A DNA stretch of 64,000 bases. It comes from Bacteroides caecimuris (lineage in GTDB: Bacteria; Bacteroidota; Bacteroidia; Bacteroidales; Bacteroidaceae). The position numbers and the translations under genes are program-made. Where the stretch lies: positions 2,790,001-2,854,000 of the forward strand of contig NZ_CP015401.2 in NCBI RefSeq assembly GCF_001688725.2, given 5' to 3'. This document shows positions 53,622-63,604 of the stretch, piece after piece (within the stretch, counting starts at the first letter, position 1; every line of letters starts with the position of its first letter). The notes beneath the pieces are model-generated. The model ran no database searches and was not told the DNA's origin. It saw only the letters and a program-made list of their open reading frames with translations.

Positions 53622-53963
53622 ATGAAACAATTAGTACCCGCCCTTTTTGTCGTAGGTGCCATCATGGCTCTCACCGGAGCAGCAGTATTTATCACCGGAT
53701 GGTTCTATGCTCCTTACATATATACTATCGGAGCCGGACTTTTCGCATTGGCACAAGTGAATACGCCTGTCAAAGGAAAAGGCAAAACACTGAAACGCCT
53801 ACGCGTTCAGCAGATATTCGGAGCATTGGCGCTGATCCTGACTGGAGCCTTTATGTTTACCACCCGAGGCAATGAATGGATTGCCTGCCTCACGATTGCC
53901 GCTATCCTCGAACTTTACACCGCTTTCCGTATTCCGCAGGAAGAAGAAAAAGAAAAGTCATAA
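53622..53963 (+). CDS. conserved membrane protein
   Basis: 113 residues with four predicted membrane helices (about 7-27, 32-50, 66-84, 88-104). A conserved Bacteroidota hypothetical that commonly follows the division gene; 3 bases separate the two genes, so they form an operon. Function unknown. Confidence 0.8.
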   Translation: MKQLVPALFVVGAIMALTGAAVFITGWFYAPYIYTIGAGLFALAQVNTPVKGKGKTLKRLRVQQIFGALALILTGAFMFTTRGNEWIACLTIAAILELYTAFRIPQEEEKEKS

Positions 53964-53968
53964 AAAAA

Positions 53969-54000
53969 GCCTGTTCATAGCTTTGCAGTCTTGAACAGGC
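53969..54000 (-). terminator. terminator of the OmpH-like gene
   Basis: GCCTGTTCA (53969-53977) pairs with TGAACAGGC (53992-54000); the A run at 53962-53968 gives a T run on the minus strand. Confidence 0.75.
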
Positions 54001-54075
54001 AGAAATCAAAAAATTATTGGGTTACATTCCGTCCTTTTATCAGGAAACGGAACGTTTATTTTTTATCCTTCACTA

Positions 54076-54678
54076 TTATTTCTTCACAGGTGAATATCTT
54101 GCATTCAATCCGTCAACAATTTCTTTTGTGATATTAAAAGCGCTGTCAGCATAAAGCAGGTTATCAAACCCTGTGTTGCTGAAAATCAAGCTATATCCGT
54201 GAGTTTTATTATATTCTTTCAGGAAAGCGTTGATAGAATCGCGGAACTGCAAGCTATTCTTGTTGTTCTCTTCCATCAAACCATTCTGAAGTTTGTTGCT
54301 CAACTCTTGCAAGTCTTGTTCCAACTTCACCAGACGGTTATATTCTTGCTGTGCTCTATCTTGTGACAGGAAAGCATTGTTTTCTACTTTCTTCTGGAAG
54401 TCTTGTTTTTCCTTGTTCAAAGAAGTAGCCTTCTGATTCAATGTCATACGAACGTTTTCGCTCTTCTTTACCATCGCCTCATTCAAGTCAATACAGAAAT
54501 TGTATTTGGCAAGCAGCGTATCTATTTCAACATAGGCAATTTTCATTCCTGACAGTTCGGCATTAGCCTGCGCCGGAGTACTTGTAGTTTGATTGTCAGT
54601 TTTGCCAGCACATTGTGAAAATAAAACGATAAATGCAAGAGCAGCCAAACCGTTCATGAGGTAGTTCATTCTATTCAT
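54076..54678 (-). CDS. OmpH/Skp-family lipoprotein
   Basis: 200 residues with a lipobox LFSQC (Cys23), then a Skp-like body: strand AYVEIDTLLAKY, two long coiled-coil helices (about 75-150) and C-terminal GYSLIFSNTGFDNLLYAD. Skp chaperones carry outer-membrane proteins through the periplasm; a lipid-anchored variant is common in Bacteroidetes. Monocistronic or with the small upstream gene. Confidence 0.88.
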   Translation of the reverse strand: MNRMNYLMNGLAALAFIVLFSQCAGKTDNQTTSTPAQANAELSGMKIAYVEIDTLLAKYNFCIDLNEAMVKKSENVRMTLNQKATSLNKEKQDFQKKVENNAFLSQDRAQQEYNRLVKLEQDLQELSNKLQNGLMEENNKNSLQFRDSINAFLKEYNKTHGYSLIFSNTGFDNLLYADSAFNITKEIVDGLNARYSPVKK

Positions 54679-54705
54679 AATTAATAAGTATTATTTTTAA
54701 TAAAT

Positions 54706-54939
54706 TTAATTCATACTATCGTTCAAGGCTTTTTCCAACTCATCAATAGAAAAACGCGGTTTCTTTTGTGCTTCACGATCCTGCGACTGTGCGCATCCGA
54801 TACCTTTCTGACGCAACGTTTTATTCCCGCTCACATGACCATTCGGGAATTTCCCACCCTTCGTAAAGAATACTTTCACCCCTAATAATACCAGGGAAAT
54901 AGCAACTATTAACAAAGTTATCAGTATAGTCTCAACCAT
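54706..54939 (-). CDS. conserved small membrane protein
   Basis: 77 residues: N-terminal membrane helix (TILITLLIVAISLVLLGVKV) and a basic cytoplasmic tail with two isolated regions (GNKTLRQKGIGCAQ; FSIDELEKALND). A Bacteroidota conserved hypothetical; 27 bases upstream of the OmpH-like gene. Confidence 0.75.
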   Translation of the reverse strand: MVETILITLLIVAISLVLLGVKVFFTKGGKFPNGHVSGNKTLRQKGIGCAQSQDREAQKKPRFSIDELEKALNDSMN

Positions 54940-55072
54940 TTCTATTAATTTTGTGAGTGCAAAGATAGGCTTTAATGAGATATGAGTTCAGATAAGTCAA
55001 TCAAATTAACCATATTTAGCAATAGAAGAAGCGAAAACAGCCCTTCTATTCCTATTATAAAACAAAAACAGC

Positions 55073-56533
55073 ATGGAAAAAAAAGACTTAAAGCCGACTG
55101 GCGTATTCAAGTATTTCGAAGAAATCTGCCAAGTGCCACGCCCTTCGAAGAAGGAAGAGAAAATGATTGCCTACCTAAAGGCATTCGGAGCAAAACATAA
55201 CCTGGAAACCAAGGTGAACGAAGCCGGCAACGTATTGATTAAAAAACCCGCTACTCCGGGAAAGGAAAATCTTCAAACCGTCGTATTGCAATCACATATC
55301 GACATGGTGTGCGAAAAGAACAATGACGTTCAACATGACTTCCTCACCGATCCCATCGAAACGGAAATTGACGGTGAATGGCTGAAAGCCAAAGGCACTA
55401 CCCTTGGAGCCGACAACGGTATCGGTGTAGCTACCGAACTGGCTATTCTGGCTGACGACAGCATTGAACATGGTCCGCTGGAATGTCTGTTTACCGTAGA
55501 CGAAGAAACCGGACTTACTGGAGCTTTTGCCCTGCAAGAAGGTTTTATGAGCGGTGATATTCTTCTGAACCTCGATTCGGAAGATGAAGGGGAAATCTTT
55601 ATCGGCTGTGCCGGAGGTATTGACTCCGTTGCAGAATTTACTTATAAGGAAGTGGAAGTTCCTGCCGGATATTTCTTCTTCAAGGTGGAAGTGAAAGGTT
55701 TGAAAGGCGGTCACTCCGGTGGTGATATTCATTTGGGACGGGGAAATGCCAACAAAATACTGAACCGTTTCCTTTCACGCATGGCTGCCAGACACGATCT
55801 GTACCTTTGTGAAATCAACGGTGGTAACCTGCGTAACGCTATTCCCCGCGAGGCATACGCTATCTGTGCAGTTCCTGAAGATGCCAAACATGATGTCCGC
55901 ACCGAACTAAATATCTTCACCAGCGAAATGGAAGACGAATTATCCGTTGTAGAGCCCGACTTAAAGCTGGTTCTCGAATCGGAAGCTCCCCGCAAAATGG
56001 CTATCGATCAGGATACCACTACCCGTTTATTAAAAGCTCTGTATGCAGCTCCTCACGGTGTATACGCCATGAGCCAGGATATTCCCGGACTGGTAGAAAC
56101 TTCTACTAATCTGGCATCTGTCAAAATGAAGCCGAATCATGTCATCCGCATTGAAACCAGTCAGCGAAGCTCGATACTATCCGCACGCAACGATATGGCG
56201 AACACGGTTCGTGCCGTATTCCAACTGGCGGGAGCCAATGTTACGTTTGGCGAAGGTTATCCGGGATGGAAACCGAATCCCCACTCGGCTATCCTCGAAG
56301 TGGCAGTTGAATCTTACAAGCGCCTGTTTGGTGTAGACGCGAAAGTTAAAGCCATTCATGCAGGATTGGAATGTGGCCTGTTCCTTGATAAATACCCAAC
56401 GCTGGATATGATCTCCTTCGGACCGACACTGACAGGTGTTCACTCGCCCGATGAACGGATGCTTATTCCTACTGTAGAAAAGTTCTGGATACATCTATTG
56501 GACATTCTGTCACATGTTCCTGCCAAGAAGTAA
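55073..56533 (+). CDS. pepD: aminoacyl-histidine dipeptidase (M20 family)
   Basis: 486 residues, normal for PepD. Zinc ligands and catalytic residues visible: HIDMVCE (His, Asp), TLGADNGIGVA (bridging Asp), TVDEETGLTGA (catalytic Glu-Glu), and a C-terminal metal-binding His in GVHSPDERM. Splits dipeptides such as Xaa-His in the cytoplasm. Confidence 0.95.
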   Translation: MEKKDLKPTGVFKYFEEICQVPRPSKKEEKMIAYLKAFGAKHNLETKVNEAGNVLIKKPATPGKENLQTVVLQSHIDMVCEKNNDVQHDFLTDPIETEIDGEWLKAKGTTLGADNGIGVATELAILADDSIEHGPLECLFTVDEETGLTGAFALQEGFMSGDILLNLDSEDEGEIFIGCAGGIDSVAEFTYKEVEVPAGYFFFKVEVKGLKGGHSGGDIHLGRGNANKILNRFLSRMAARHDLYLCEINGGNLRNAIPREAYAICAVPEDAKHDVRTELNIFTSEMEDELSVVEPDLKLVLESEAPRKMAIDQDTTTRLLKALYAAPHGVYAMSQDIPGLVETSTNLASVKMKPNHVIRIETSQRSSILSARNDMANTVRAVFQLAGANVTFGEGYPGWKPNPHSAILEVAVESYKRLFGVDAKVKAIHAGLECGLFLDKYPTLDMISFGPTLTGVHSPDERMLIPTVEKFWIHLLDILSHVPAKK

Positions 56534-56591
56534 AAGACAGATAAATCAACAAGAAGAGTATGGTAACAGTCGAAAAAGAACAACTGTTGCC

Positions 56592-57728
56592 ATGCTCTTT
56601 CTTACAATGAATTTAATAGCCGTAAGTTTCTTAGCTCCTTCTTATGTGATCGCACAAGATTCTCATGAAAGACAAAGTTATCACGCCACACAAGCCTCCT
56701 TTCAACAAGAAAAAATCCCTTTCCGCGTTGTAAGTTGGAACATAGAAAACCTGTTTGACACACACCACGACAGTCTGAAGAACGATCATGAATTTCTTCC
56801 CGACGCGATGCGTCATTGGAATTATAGCAGATATAAGAAAAAGCTGGTTGACGTTGCCCGTGTAATTACGGCTATTGGCGAATGGAGTCCGCCTGCATTG
56901 GTCGGACTATGTGAAGTAGAAAATGATACAGTACTTCGTGACCTGACCCGCCGTTCTCCTTTAAAAGAGCTTAGTTATCGTTATGTGATGACCAACTCCC
57001 TTGATTTAAGAGGAATTGACGTAGCCTTGCTTTATCAACGGGATTTATTCAAACTATTATCCTCTCGTTCCATTTCCATCCCTCCGTTGAAGCAATACCA
57101 CCCGACAAGGGATTTGCTACATGTCAGCGGACTTCTACTGACAGGAGATACGCTCGACGTATTTGTCTGCCACCTCCCCAGCCGATCGGGTGGAGCCAAA
57201 GAATCGGAACCATATCGCTTATATGCAGCTCACATTCTGCGCATGGAAGTTGATAGTATTATGAATATTCGTTCTCTTCCGCAAGTCATTATTATGGGGG
57301 ATTTCAACGATTACCCGACCAATCAATCCATTCGGAAAATACTAAAAGCCGAAGCGCCTCCTGTTACTGCCAATAACCTAGCCTCAACAACCAACCCCGC
57401 CAACAACTCAACAGTTGCCCCCTCCTCATTAAAACTATATCATCTACTCGCCCGGAAAGCAAAATCAAAAGACTTCGGTTCTTACAAATACCGTGGCGAA
57501 TGGGGATTGCTCGACCACTTGATTGTTTCAGGCGCTTTATTAAATCAATCAAGTCACTTTTTCACCAGCGAAGAAAAAGCAAATGTGTGCCTTCTCCCCT
57601 TTTTACTGAAAGATGACGAAAAATATGGCGATAAAGAACCTTTCCGCACTTATAAAGGAATGAAATATCAAGGAGGCATCAGTGACCATCTTCCTATCTA
57701 TACAGACTTTGAACTGATTCTATATTAA
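56592..57728 (+). CDS. endonuclease/exonuclease/phosphatase-fold protein, secreted
   Basis: 378 residues from ATG 56592, beginning with a signal peptide (LTMNLIAVSFLAPSYVIAQ). Fold motifs: SWNIENLFD, GLCEVEN (catalytic Glu), VIIMGDFNDYP and GGISDHLPIYTDF (catalytic His). Likely a periplasmic nuclease or phosphodiesterase. A longer start at 56514 would overlap pepD by 20 bases and put 26 residues before the signal, so 56592 is preferred though no strong ribosome-binding site is seen. Confidence 0.85.
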   Translation: MLFLTMNLIAVSFLAPSYVIAQDSHERQSYHATQASFQQEKIPFRVVSWNIENLFDTHHDSLKNDHEFLPDAMRHWNYSRYKKKLVDVARVITAIGEWSPPALVGLCEVENDTVLRDLTRRSPLKELSYRYVMTNSLDLRGIDVALLYQRDLFKLLSSRSISIPPLKQYHPTRDLLHVSGLLLTGDTLDVFVCHLPSRSGGAKESEPYRLYAAHILRMEVDSIMNIRSLPQVIIMGDFNDYPTNQSIRKILKAEAPPVTANNLASTTNPANNSTVAPSSLKLYHLLARKAKSKDFGSYKYRGEWGLLDHLIVSGALLNQSSHFFTSEEKANVCLLPFLLKDDEKYGDKEPFRTYKGMKYQGGISDHLPIYTDFELILY

Positions 57729-57990
57729 CGTGAATTCGATATAAACATTTAGACTATCAATTTGAATATTAGGAACATAGTGATAAAAGTATTAAATTTA
57801 TAGTTAACCATTATCAGGGAAGTACAAACGCCGTTACAACATGCTCTAACAAGGGAGAATTCTCACCGCTATGAGAATAGTTGAGAAAATACAATGCCTC
57901 ATCAACGCCCATTAATCAATGTATTCAAAAGAAGGGATTTGATATTTTATTATTTTGTATTTTTCTATGAAGTTCATAATTCAACTTTTG

Positions 57991-59601
57991 TCATGCGACG
58001 GAAATTTCCTCCCAGTCTTCTACTGTCCGTGTGACGGATGAGAAGTTCACTCCGATACCAATCACTTTTCGCTTGTCTGCCAGATAAGGCTTGGCGTAGC
58101 CGGTCTTTTCTATTTGTTCCAACGCTTCCTGTGCCGTTCCGTCCATTTTGAATTCAAAGATATAGACGTAATCCTCCATCTCCAGTGTACAATCCACCCG
58201 TCCGTAGCTTTGGCGGTCTTCGCAATGGATAGCGATGCAATATACGCCTATCAGTCGAAGCAATAGATAAAAAGTATATTGAAAATGCTTTTCTGTTATA
58301 TCTATATCTTTCAACGAGCCGTGGGAGTCATAAGGAATACTTGCCAAAAAAGAGGTGAGGGAACGGCGGAACGCGTCTGTATCACCTCGTTCAAGATCCA
58401 TTACTGCATCTGTTATCCAACTCGTCACTTCCTTACTCTTCGGCTTCATATAATTGGCTGCCAACACGGAAAGGAATCCCTTCCGTACTTCGTTGTTTGG
58501 GAAATCGAGCAGATAAGTTCCCATTTTTTTATTATATTCTTTGATTGTGAGGTATCCGCTTTGAAAAATCATTGGTAGGGGCTGTTCCACATCCGCTTTA
58601 TAGTCTATAAACATAGTTGGGTCGTAGAATTTTCCTGTTAGTTCGTTCATCTGTTCGCTACTGTGTTGTAGCAGACGTATCAAATAAGTCGGGGTACCGG
58701 TGGCAAACCAATAGTCACGGATTTCATTCATATCAAAGGCATTAAGTATGCTAAACGGATTATAGATGGCGGTCATGTTCGTACTAAAATGATAGCCATC
58801 GTACTGCCGTTTCAACCAGTTCTTCATTTCCTCCACCGTACATTCGTATTTAGTTGCCAATCGCGAGATGGGTTCTGCGAAGTATTTCTCCAATTCTTCT
58901 TGAGTGATTCCGCATAGTGATTCGTAGCGTTCATCCATACTAATGTCTTTTGGTTGGTTGAAGCCACTGAACACACTTACTTGTGAAAATTTCGTAACTC
59001 CTGTCAACAGAACGAATTTCAAGTATTCGTCAGCTCCTTTGAAGGTGGAATAAAAAGATTTCAGAATTTCCCTGTGATGGTCTTCAAGCAAAAGTTTCTC
59101 TCCTACATGGTTGCAGGTGTAAGTTCCGGTATCCAACACATCGAGAATGGGTTTGTCATATTCATCAATCAGTACTACCGCACGCTGTCCTGTCCGTTCA
59201 TAAGCACGGCGGAGCAGTTCCTTGAAGCGGTCACCTATAGTAGTGTAGTTCAGATTTTTGCCATAGATGTCTTCCCAATTGCCTAAATACCCTTCAATAG
59301 TTGCTTCGAGCACTCCCGGTTGGGTGTATGGCCCACCGTTAAAGTCAATACGGAAAATAGGATATTGTAACCAGTCTTTTTCAAGGTCGGCAATTGCCAG
59401 TCCGTCGAAAAGTTCTTTCCGCCCCTGAAAATAACAGGCAAGTGTACTCACCAACAGACTCTTCCCAAAACGACGGGGACGACTCAAGAAATAGATTGAA
59501 CCCGTTTGCACAAGGCTATAAACTAAGGCAGTCTTGTCTACATAAACAAAACCGTCTTCACGAAGGCGGTCAAAGCTCTGTATTCCAATAGGATATTTCA
59601 T
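57991..59601 (-). CDS. AAA-ATPase / PD-(D/E)XK nuclease protein
   Basis: 536 residues of the abundant Bacteroides family with an N-terminal AAA-ATPase-like domain (RPRRFGKSLL Walker A near 42-51; VVLIDEYDKP Walker B) and a C-terminal PD-(D/E)XK nuclease-like domain (VDCTLEMEDYVYIFEFKMDG near 465-485). Paralogues are numerous in gut Bacteroidetes and are suspected mobile or defence-related genes; function not established. Convergent with the upstream endonuclease-fold gene. Confidence 0.9.
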   Translation of the reverse strand: MKYPIGIQSFDRLREDGFVYVDKTALVYSLVQTGSIYFLSRPRRFGKSLLVSTLACYFQGRKELFDGLAIADLEKDWLQYPIFRIDFNGGPYTQPGVLEATIEGYLGNWEDIYGKNLNYTTIGDRFKELLRRAYERTGQRAVVLIDEYDKPILDVLDTGTYTCNHVGEKLLLEDHHREILKSFYSTFKGADEYLKFVLLTGVTKFSQVSVFSGFNQPKDISMDERYESLCGITQEELEKYFAEPISRLATKYECTVEEMKNWLKRQYDGYHFSTNMTAIYNPFSILNAFDMNEIRDYWFATGTPTYLIRLLQHSSEQMNELTGKFYDPTMFIDYKADVEQPLPMIFQSGYLTIKEYNKKMGTYLLDFPNNEVRKGFLSVLAANYMKPKSKEVTSWITDAVMDLERGDTDAFRRSLTSFLASIPYDSHGSLKDIDITEKHFQYTFYLLLRLIGVYCIAIHCEDRQSYGRVDCTLEMEDYVYIFEFKMDGTAQEALEQIEKTGYAKPYLADKRKVIGIGVNFSSVTRTVEDWEEISVA

Positions 59602-59708
59602 CTTTTTATCGGCTTTTTATGAATCACTAGACGAAGATACGTGAAAACAGGCATAAATACAAACGATTCCGGACATTATAAAACGAATTTTGTTATATTA
59701 CTTAACAT

Positions 59709-60884
59709 TTAATCCGAATACTGATAAACCTTCAAGTCAAACTTGGGAGCCATTGCCAGCAAATGGTCGAAGATGTCCGACTGAATACGCTCGTATTCTT
59801 TCCACACCTTATTGCGGGAGAAGAAATAAACCTGAATAGGTACTCCGTACATCGTAGCTTCTTTCTGACTGATAATCAGATCCAACTCCTGATTGACCAC
59901 AGGCAGGCTACACAAATAGCGTTCGATATATACCCTGTACACTTGGGAATTGGTAGGAACGACTCCTTCTTCCGGCTGATAATCCGCCATTAATGGGATC
60001 TCCTTCCGGTAACGGTCCAGCATTTCCGAGGTACAGAATTGAAGTGTAGTCAAATCCAATGTTATATTCTTCATCACCCGCCGTCCTCCCGACTGTGTCA
60101 TTCCCCGCCAATTCTGAAAAGGACTGCTCACTAATGTATAAGGAGGAACGGTGGAAATGGTATTATCAAAATTCTGAATCTTTACTGTATTCAGCGTTAT
60201 CTCCTGTACAATACCGTTTGCGTCACCGGAAGGGAGCGTCACCCAGTCCCCCGGACGAACCATATCGTTGGCAGAAAGCTGGATACCCGCCACAAAACCT
60301 AGTATGGAATCTTTGAATACTAGCATTAAAATAGCCGCCGAAGCACCCAATCCCGCAAACAAAGTAGTCGGAGACTTATTCACGACAATAGCGATAATTA
60401 CAATTCCGCCTACAAAGAAAAGAAGCACCTGCAACACCTGAATAAAGCCTTTCATCGGACGGTCTTTCATCGATTCTCTTCCGTCATAGATATCCATTAT
60501 CATCAACAGAATTCCATTAATAGCCAATAGTAAAGAGAAAATTATATAAATGACACACGCTTTCTGGGAAATCAGCAACAACTCTTTTCCACGGATTAAA
60601 GCCATTGGCAACAACAAATAAACCAGAAAAGCCGGGATCGTATGAATCAAATGATGAAATACCTTGCGTTTCATTAACAACGTGTTCCATTGATGAGGTC
60701 TCCGCCTCGTATACTGTTTCATACCTCCGATAAGAATCGCTTGGCAGAGGTAATTCAGAACGATAGCAACCACTATCATCAGCAAAGCCATAATAGTCTC
60801 ATCAAAACGATCGGCAACTACCGGATTTATTCCCCAGTTGATGAGGATTTCATTCATCCATTTTCCTAAATCTACTACTAACAT
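59709..60884 (-). CDS. mechanosensitive channel, MscS/YbdG type
   Basis: 391 residues: about five N-terminal membrane helices, then the MscS pore helix and beta domain (ASAAILMLVFKDSILGFVAG; PGDWVTLPSGDANGIVQEI) and a C-terminal cytoplasmic alpha-beta domain. The pattern resembles YbdG-like channels. An upstream TTG start (60902) is possible, but ATG 60884 is favoured. Releases solutes on hypo-osmotic shock. Confidence 0.92.
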   Translation of the reverse strand: MLVVDLGKWMNEILINWGINPVVADRFDETIMALLMIVVAIVLNYLCQAILIGGMKQYTRRRPHQWNTLLMKRKVFHHLIHTIPAFLVYLLLPMALIRGKELLLISQKACVIYIIFSLLLAINGILLMIMDIYDGRESMKDRPMKGFIQVLQVLLFFVGGIVIIAIVVNKSPTTLFAGLGASAAILMLVFKDSILGFVAGIQLSANDMVRPGDWVTLPSGDANGIVQEITLNTVKIQNFDNTISTVPPYTLVSSPFQNWRGMTQSGGRRVMKNITLDLTTLQFCTSEMLDRYRKEIPLMADYQPEEGVVPTNSQVYRVYIERYLCSLPVVNQELDLIISQKEATMYGVPIQVYFFSRNKVWKEYERIQSDIFDHLLAMAPKFDLKVYQYSD

Positions 60885-60950
60885 AACTGCTGTCTTTTTC
60901 AATTAATAACAGCAAAATATTCATTTGGTTTAGACAGCCTCTCAGTATCT

Positions 60951-61700
60951 TTATTTCGCCTTTTGATATAAGAAGTCTGTTGCTTTCGCTAATGTTTCCG
61001 GTTTACCAATATCAATCAGGTGCAACTTTTCTGTCAAGCAACCACTATAGTTTACTTGCCGGCATGTGGCAAGATAAAAATCCATAATAGAGAATTTACC
61101 CTCCCAACAGGGAGAAGTCATCCATTGAAAAATGGCGGGCGAAAGAACATGGATTCCACTGAATGCATATTCTTGATAAAGAGAAGGATCATACTGAAAA
61201 CCTTCCGGTTTCACCTGTTCCGTATCCTTGTTTATCCATCCGCAAAGTCTCTTGTCTGTATCAAAAAGAAGATAACGGGAGGTTTTACGTTGGCTGGCAA
61301 GCAAAGTGGCAACAGCACCGCTTTGTAGATGGTAGTCATATAAATCTTTCAGATTCACGTCTGAAAGAATATCTACATTGTGTATCAGGAAAGGTTCATC
61401 GGAATTTTCAAAGAAAGAACGGGCTTTCTTAACTCCCCCACCGGTGTCGAGCAACAGGTCGCGTTCGTCGGAAATATGTATGATAAGTCCAAAATTCTCA
61501 TTGGCTTTCAAGAAGTCAAGTATCTGTTCGCCAAAATGATGGATGTTAATCACTATTTCTGTGAATCCGGCAGCTTTCAGTTTTAAAATCACATGTTCCA
61601 ACATCGGACGTCCGGCTATGGGAACCAAAGCCTTCGGCATGGTATCGGTGAGCGGCTTCAGCCGGCTACCCAAACCGGCTGCAAATATCATTGCTTTCAT
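60951..61700 (-). CDS. sugar-phosphate nucleotidyltransferase, MurU-like
   Basis: 249 residues with the nucleotidyltransferase signature AAGLGSRLKPLTDTMPKAL and the acceptor-side HNVDILSDVNL. Closest in context to MurU (UDP-MurNAc formation from MurNAc-1-phosphate) in the AmgK-MurU peptidoglycan recycling route, because the next gene upstream encodes an AmgK-like kinase. ATG 61700 follows GAAAG; a GTG four codons earlier is an alternative. Confidence 0.85.
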   Translation of the reverse strand: MKAMIFAAGLGSRLKPLTDTMPKALVPIAGRPMLEHVILKLKAAGFTEIVINIHHFGEQILDFLKANENFGLIIHISDERDLLLDTGGGVKKARSFFENSDEPFLIHNVDILSDVNLKDLYDYHLQSGAVATLLASQRKTSRYLLFDTDKRLCGWINKDTEQVKPEGFQYDPSLYQEYAFSGIHVLSPAIFQWMTSPCWEGKFSIMDFYLATCRQVNYSGCLTEKLHLIDIGKPETLAKATDFLYQKAK

Positions 61701-61735
61701 TCTTTCGGTCACTTTCTTCTTTATATTTACTCTTC

Positions 61736-63166
61736 TTAGATTGTTGCCTCAAACGTATGCTCTATGTTCTGTTCCCGATGCACTAGTTCGACTTTCACAC
61801 CAAACTTCTGATTCAGGTGCTCTGCCAGGTGCTGGGCTGAATAAACAGAACGATGCTGTCCGCCGGTGCAACCGAAGCAGACGGACAAATTGCTGAATCC
61901 GCGTTCCATATAACGTTTCACGGAGGCATCTACCAAAGCATAGACATGATCGAGGAAACGGAGTATTTCGCCATCTTCTTCCAAGAAAGTGATTACAGGT
62001 TCATCCAGTCCGGTGAACGGTTTGTAACGCTCATACTTGCCGGGATTATTCACGGCGCGGCAGTCGAATACATAACCTCCTCCATTGCCGGTAGAGTCAT
62101 CAGGAATTCCTTTCTTATAGGCAAAGCTCATTACTTTGACGGTTAGCTGCCGCTTTTTCAGGTCGTCCGTGAATTGTTTCAGTCCGGTAAGCTCCCGCAA
62201 AACGTTACAGAGATACGGATATTCCGGATATTCTTCTTTCAACAATTCACGCAGGTTTTCGATGGCATAAGGAACGCTTTGGATAAAATGCGGTTTCTTT
62301 TCAAAGTAACCGCGGAAACCGTATGCTCCCAGCACTTGCAGCGTACGAAAAAGGACAAAGTGGCGAAGTTGGCTATAAAAATAAGATTCGTCAATCGGTT
62401 GGTATTTACGAAGAGCTTCCATATATTCTTGCAGCAGTTCTTTACGGAGGCTATCGGGATATTTCGCTTTCGCCTGCCACAGGAAAGAGGCTATGTCATA
62501 ATAGAACGGACCTTTGCGTCCGCCCTGAAAGTCAATAAACCACGGTTCCCCGTCTTTTATCATCACATTACGGCTTTGAAAATCACGATACATGAAAGTG
62601 GCGGAAGAACTGCGGAGCAAGACACTGCTCATTTTCTGAAAATCATCTTCCAGTTTGTCTTCCTGAAACTCCATACCGGTAGCTTTCAGGAAGCAATATT
62701 TGAAGTAATTCAAATCCCACAGAATGGAGCGTTGATTGAACTCCGGTTGAGGATAACAACGGGAAAAATCAAATCCATCCGCCCCGACAAACTGAATAGC
62801 AGGAAGCAGACGAATCGTTTTGCGAAGCAACTCTTTTTCCTCTTCGGAAAAGACACTGGTAGCACGTCCTTTCTCTATGGCATGGAACAACAGAGTATCG
62901 CCCAAATCTTCCTGCAAATAACAGGTCTTATCTTCTGAGGCAATGCGCACTTCAGGAACAGGCAGTCCACATTTGCGGAAGTGTCCTGCCATATAAAGAA
63001 ATGCTTCATTCTCATCTATAGAAGCCCCGTAGACTCCAATCAATGTTTCTATACCCGTCAACCGAAAATAACGGCGGTTGGAACCGGAAGACGGTAATTC
63101 TGTTATGTTTTCAGCGGGAACGCCCGTATATGACTGATAAAGTTTCTGTAGCTCTTCGGTAATCAT
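61736..63166 (-). CDS. AmgK-like sugar kinase fused to RapZ C-terminal domain
   Basis: 476 residues in two parts. Residues about 1-335 are an aminoglycoside-phosphotransferase-fold kinase (YRDFQSRNVMIK, FIDFQGGRKGPFYYDIAS), as in AmgK, which phosphorylates MurNAc or GlcNAc at C1. Residues about 350-476 match the C-terminal domain of RapZ, including FDCRAVNNPG and CFGCTGGQHRSV. RapZ-C senses glucosamine-6-phosphate in E. coli. The MurU-like gene follows after 35 bases. Inference: the added domain senses amino-sugar status and tunes recycling. Confidence 0.88.
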   Translation of the reverse strand: MITEELQKLYQSYTGVPAENITELPSSGSNRRYFRLTGIETLIGVYGASIDENEAFLYMAGHFRKCGLPVPEVRIASEDKTCYLQEDLGDTLLFHAIEKGRATSVFSEEEKELLRKTIRLLPAIQFVGADGFDFSRCYPQPEFNQRSILWDLNYFKYCFLKATGMEFQEDKLEDDFQKMSSVLLRSSSATFMYRDFQSRNVMIKDGEPWFIDFQGGRKGPFYYDIASFLWQAKAKYPDSLRKELLQEYMEALRKYQPIDESYFYSQLRHFVLFRTLQVLGAYGFRGYFEKKPHFIQSVPYAIENLRELLKEEYPEYPYLCNVLRELTGLKQFTDDLKKRQLTVKVMSFAYKKGIPDDSTGNGGGYVFDCRAVNNPGKYERYKPFTGLDEPVITFLEEDGEILRFLDHVYALVDASVKRYMERGFSNLSVCFGCTGGQHRSVYSAQHLAEHLNQKFGVKVELVHREQNIEHTFEATI

Positions 63167-63201
63167 AGTCGTATATTTTCGAGCAAAGATAGAAAATATA
63201 G

Positions 63202-63537
63202 TTAAATATTAGTATAAACCTGCCACACTAAATACAGTACGTTGAAAGGCTTTCCTAATCCTATCAACGATTTAACAGATAATGTACAGTTCGTGCGGAT
63301 TCCCTTTTCCGTGAAATATTTGATAGCTTTAATGCCATCGGCAATACAGGGAACTTTGACTTCGATATGCGGATTGAGCGCGGCAAGTTCTTCGCCTTCA
63401 CGAATCATTCCTTCATAATCGGTTGCTATCACTTCAACACTTATCAGCGAAGAGTTGGTAGTCACTCCGTCAAGCACTCTGAGGTCATAAGCCTCCAGGA
63501 TTTGCTCTAGATTAGCTGTGTCAATAAAAAACTTCAT
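63202..63537 (-). pseudogene. truncated transaldolase/F6P-aldolase gene
   Basis: The first 85 residues are clearly of the TalC family ([51 protein letters not shown]), but the family needs about 215 residues. After TNCTL the frame becomes unrelated and stops at 111. TTNSSLIS replaces the usual TTNPSL. A decayed gene. Confidence 0.82.
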
Positions 63538-63604
63538 ACTCTTAATTTTTAATGGTTAACGATCTAATAGTCAAAGATAAGAATTTACTTCTATTCATCT
63601 CTGA

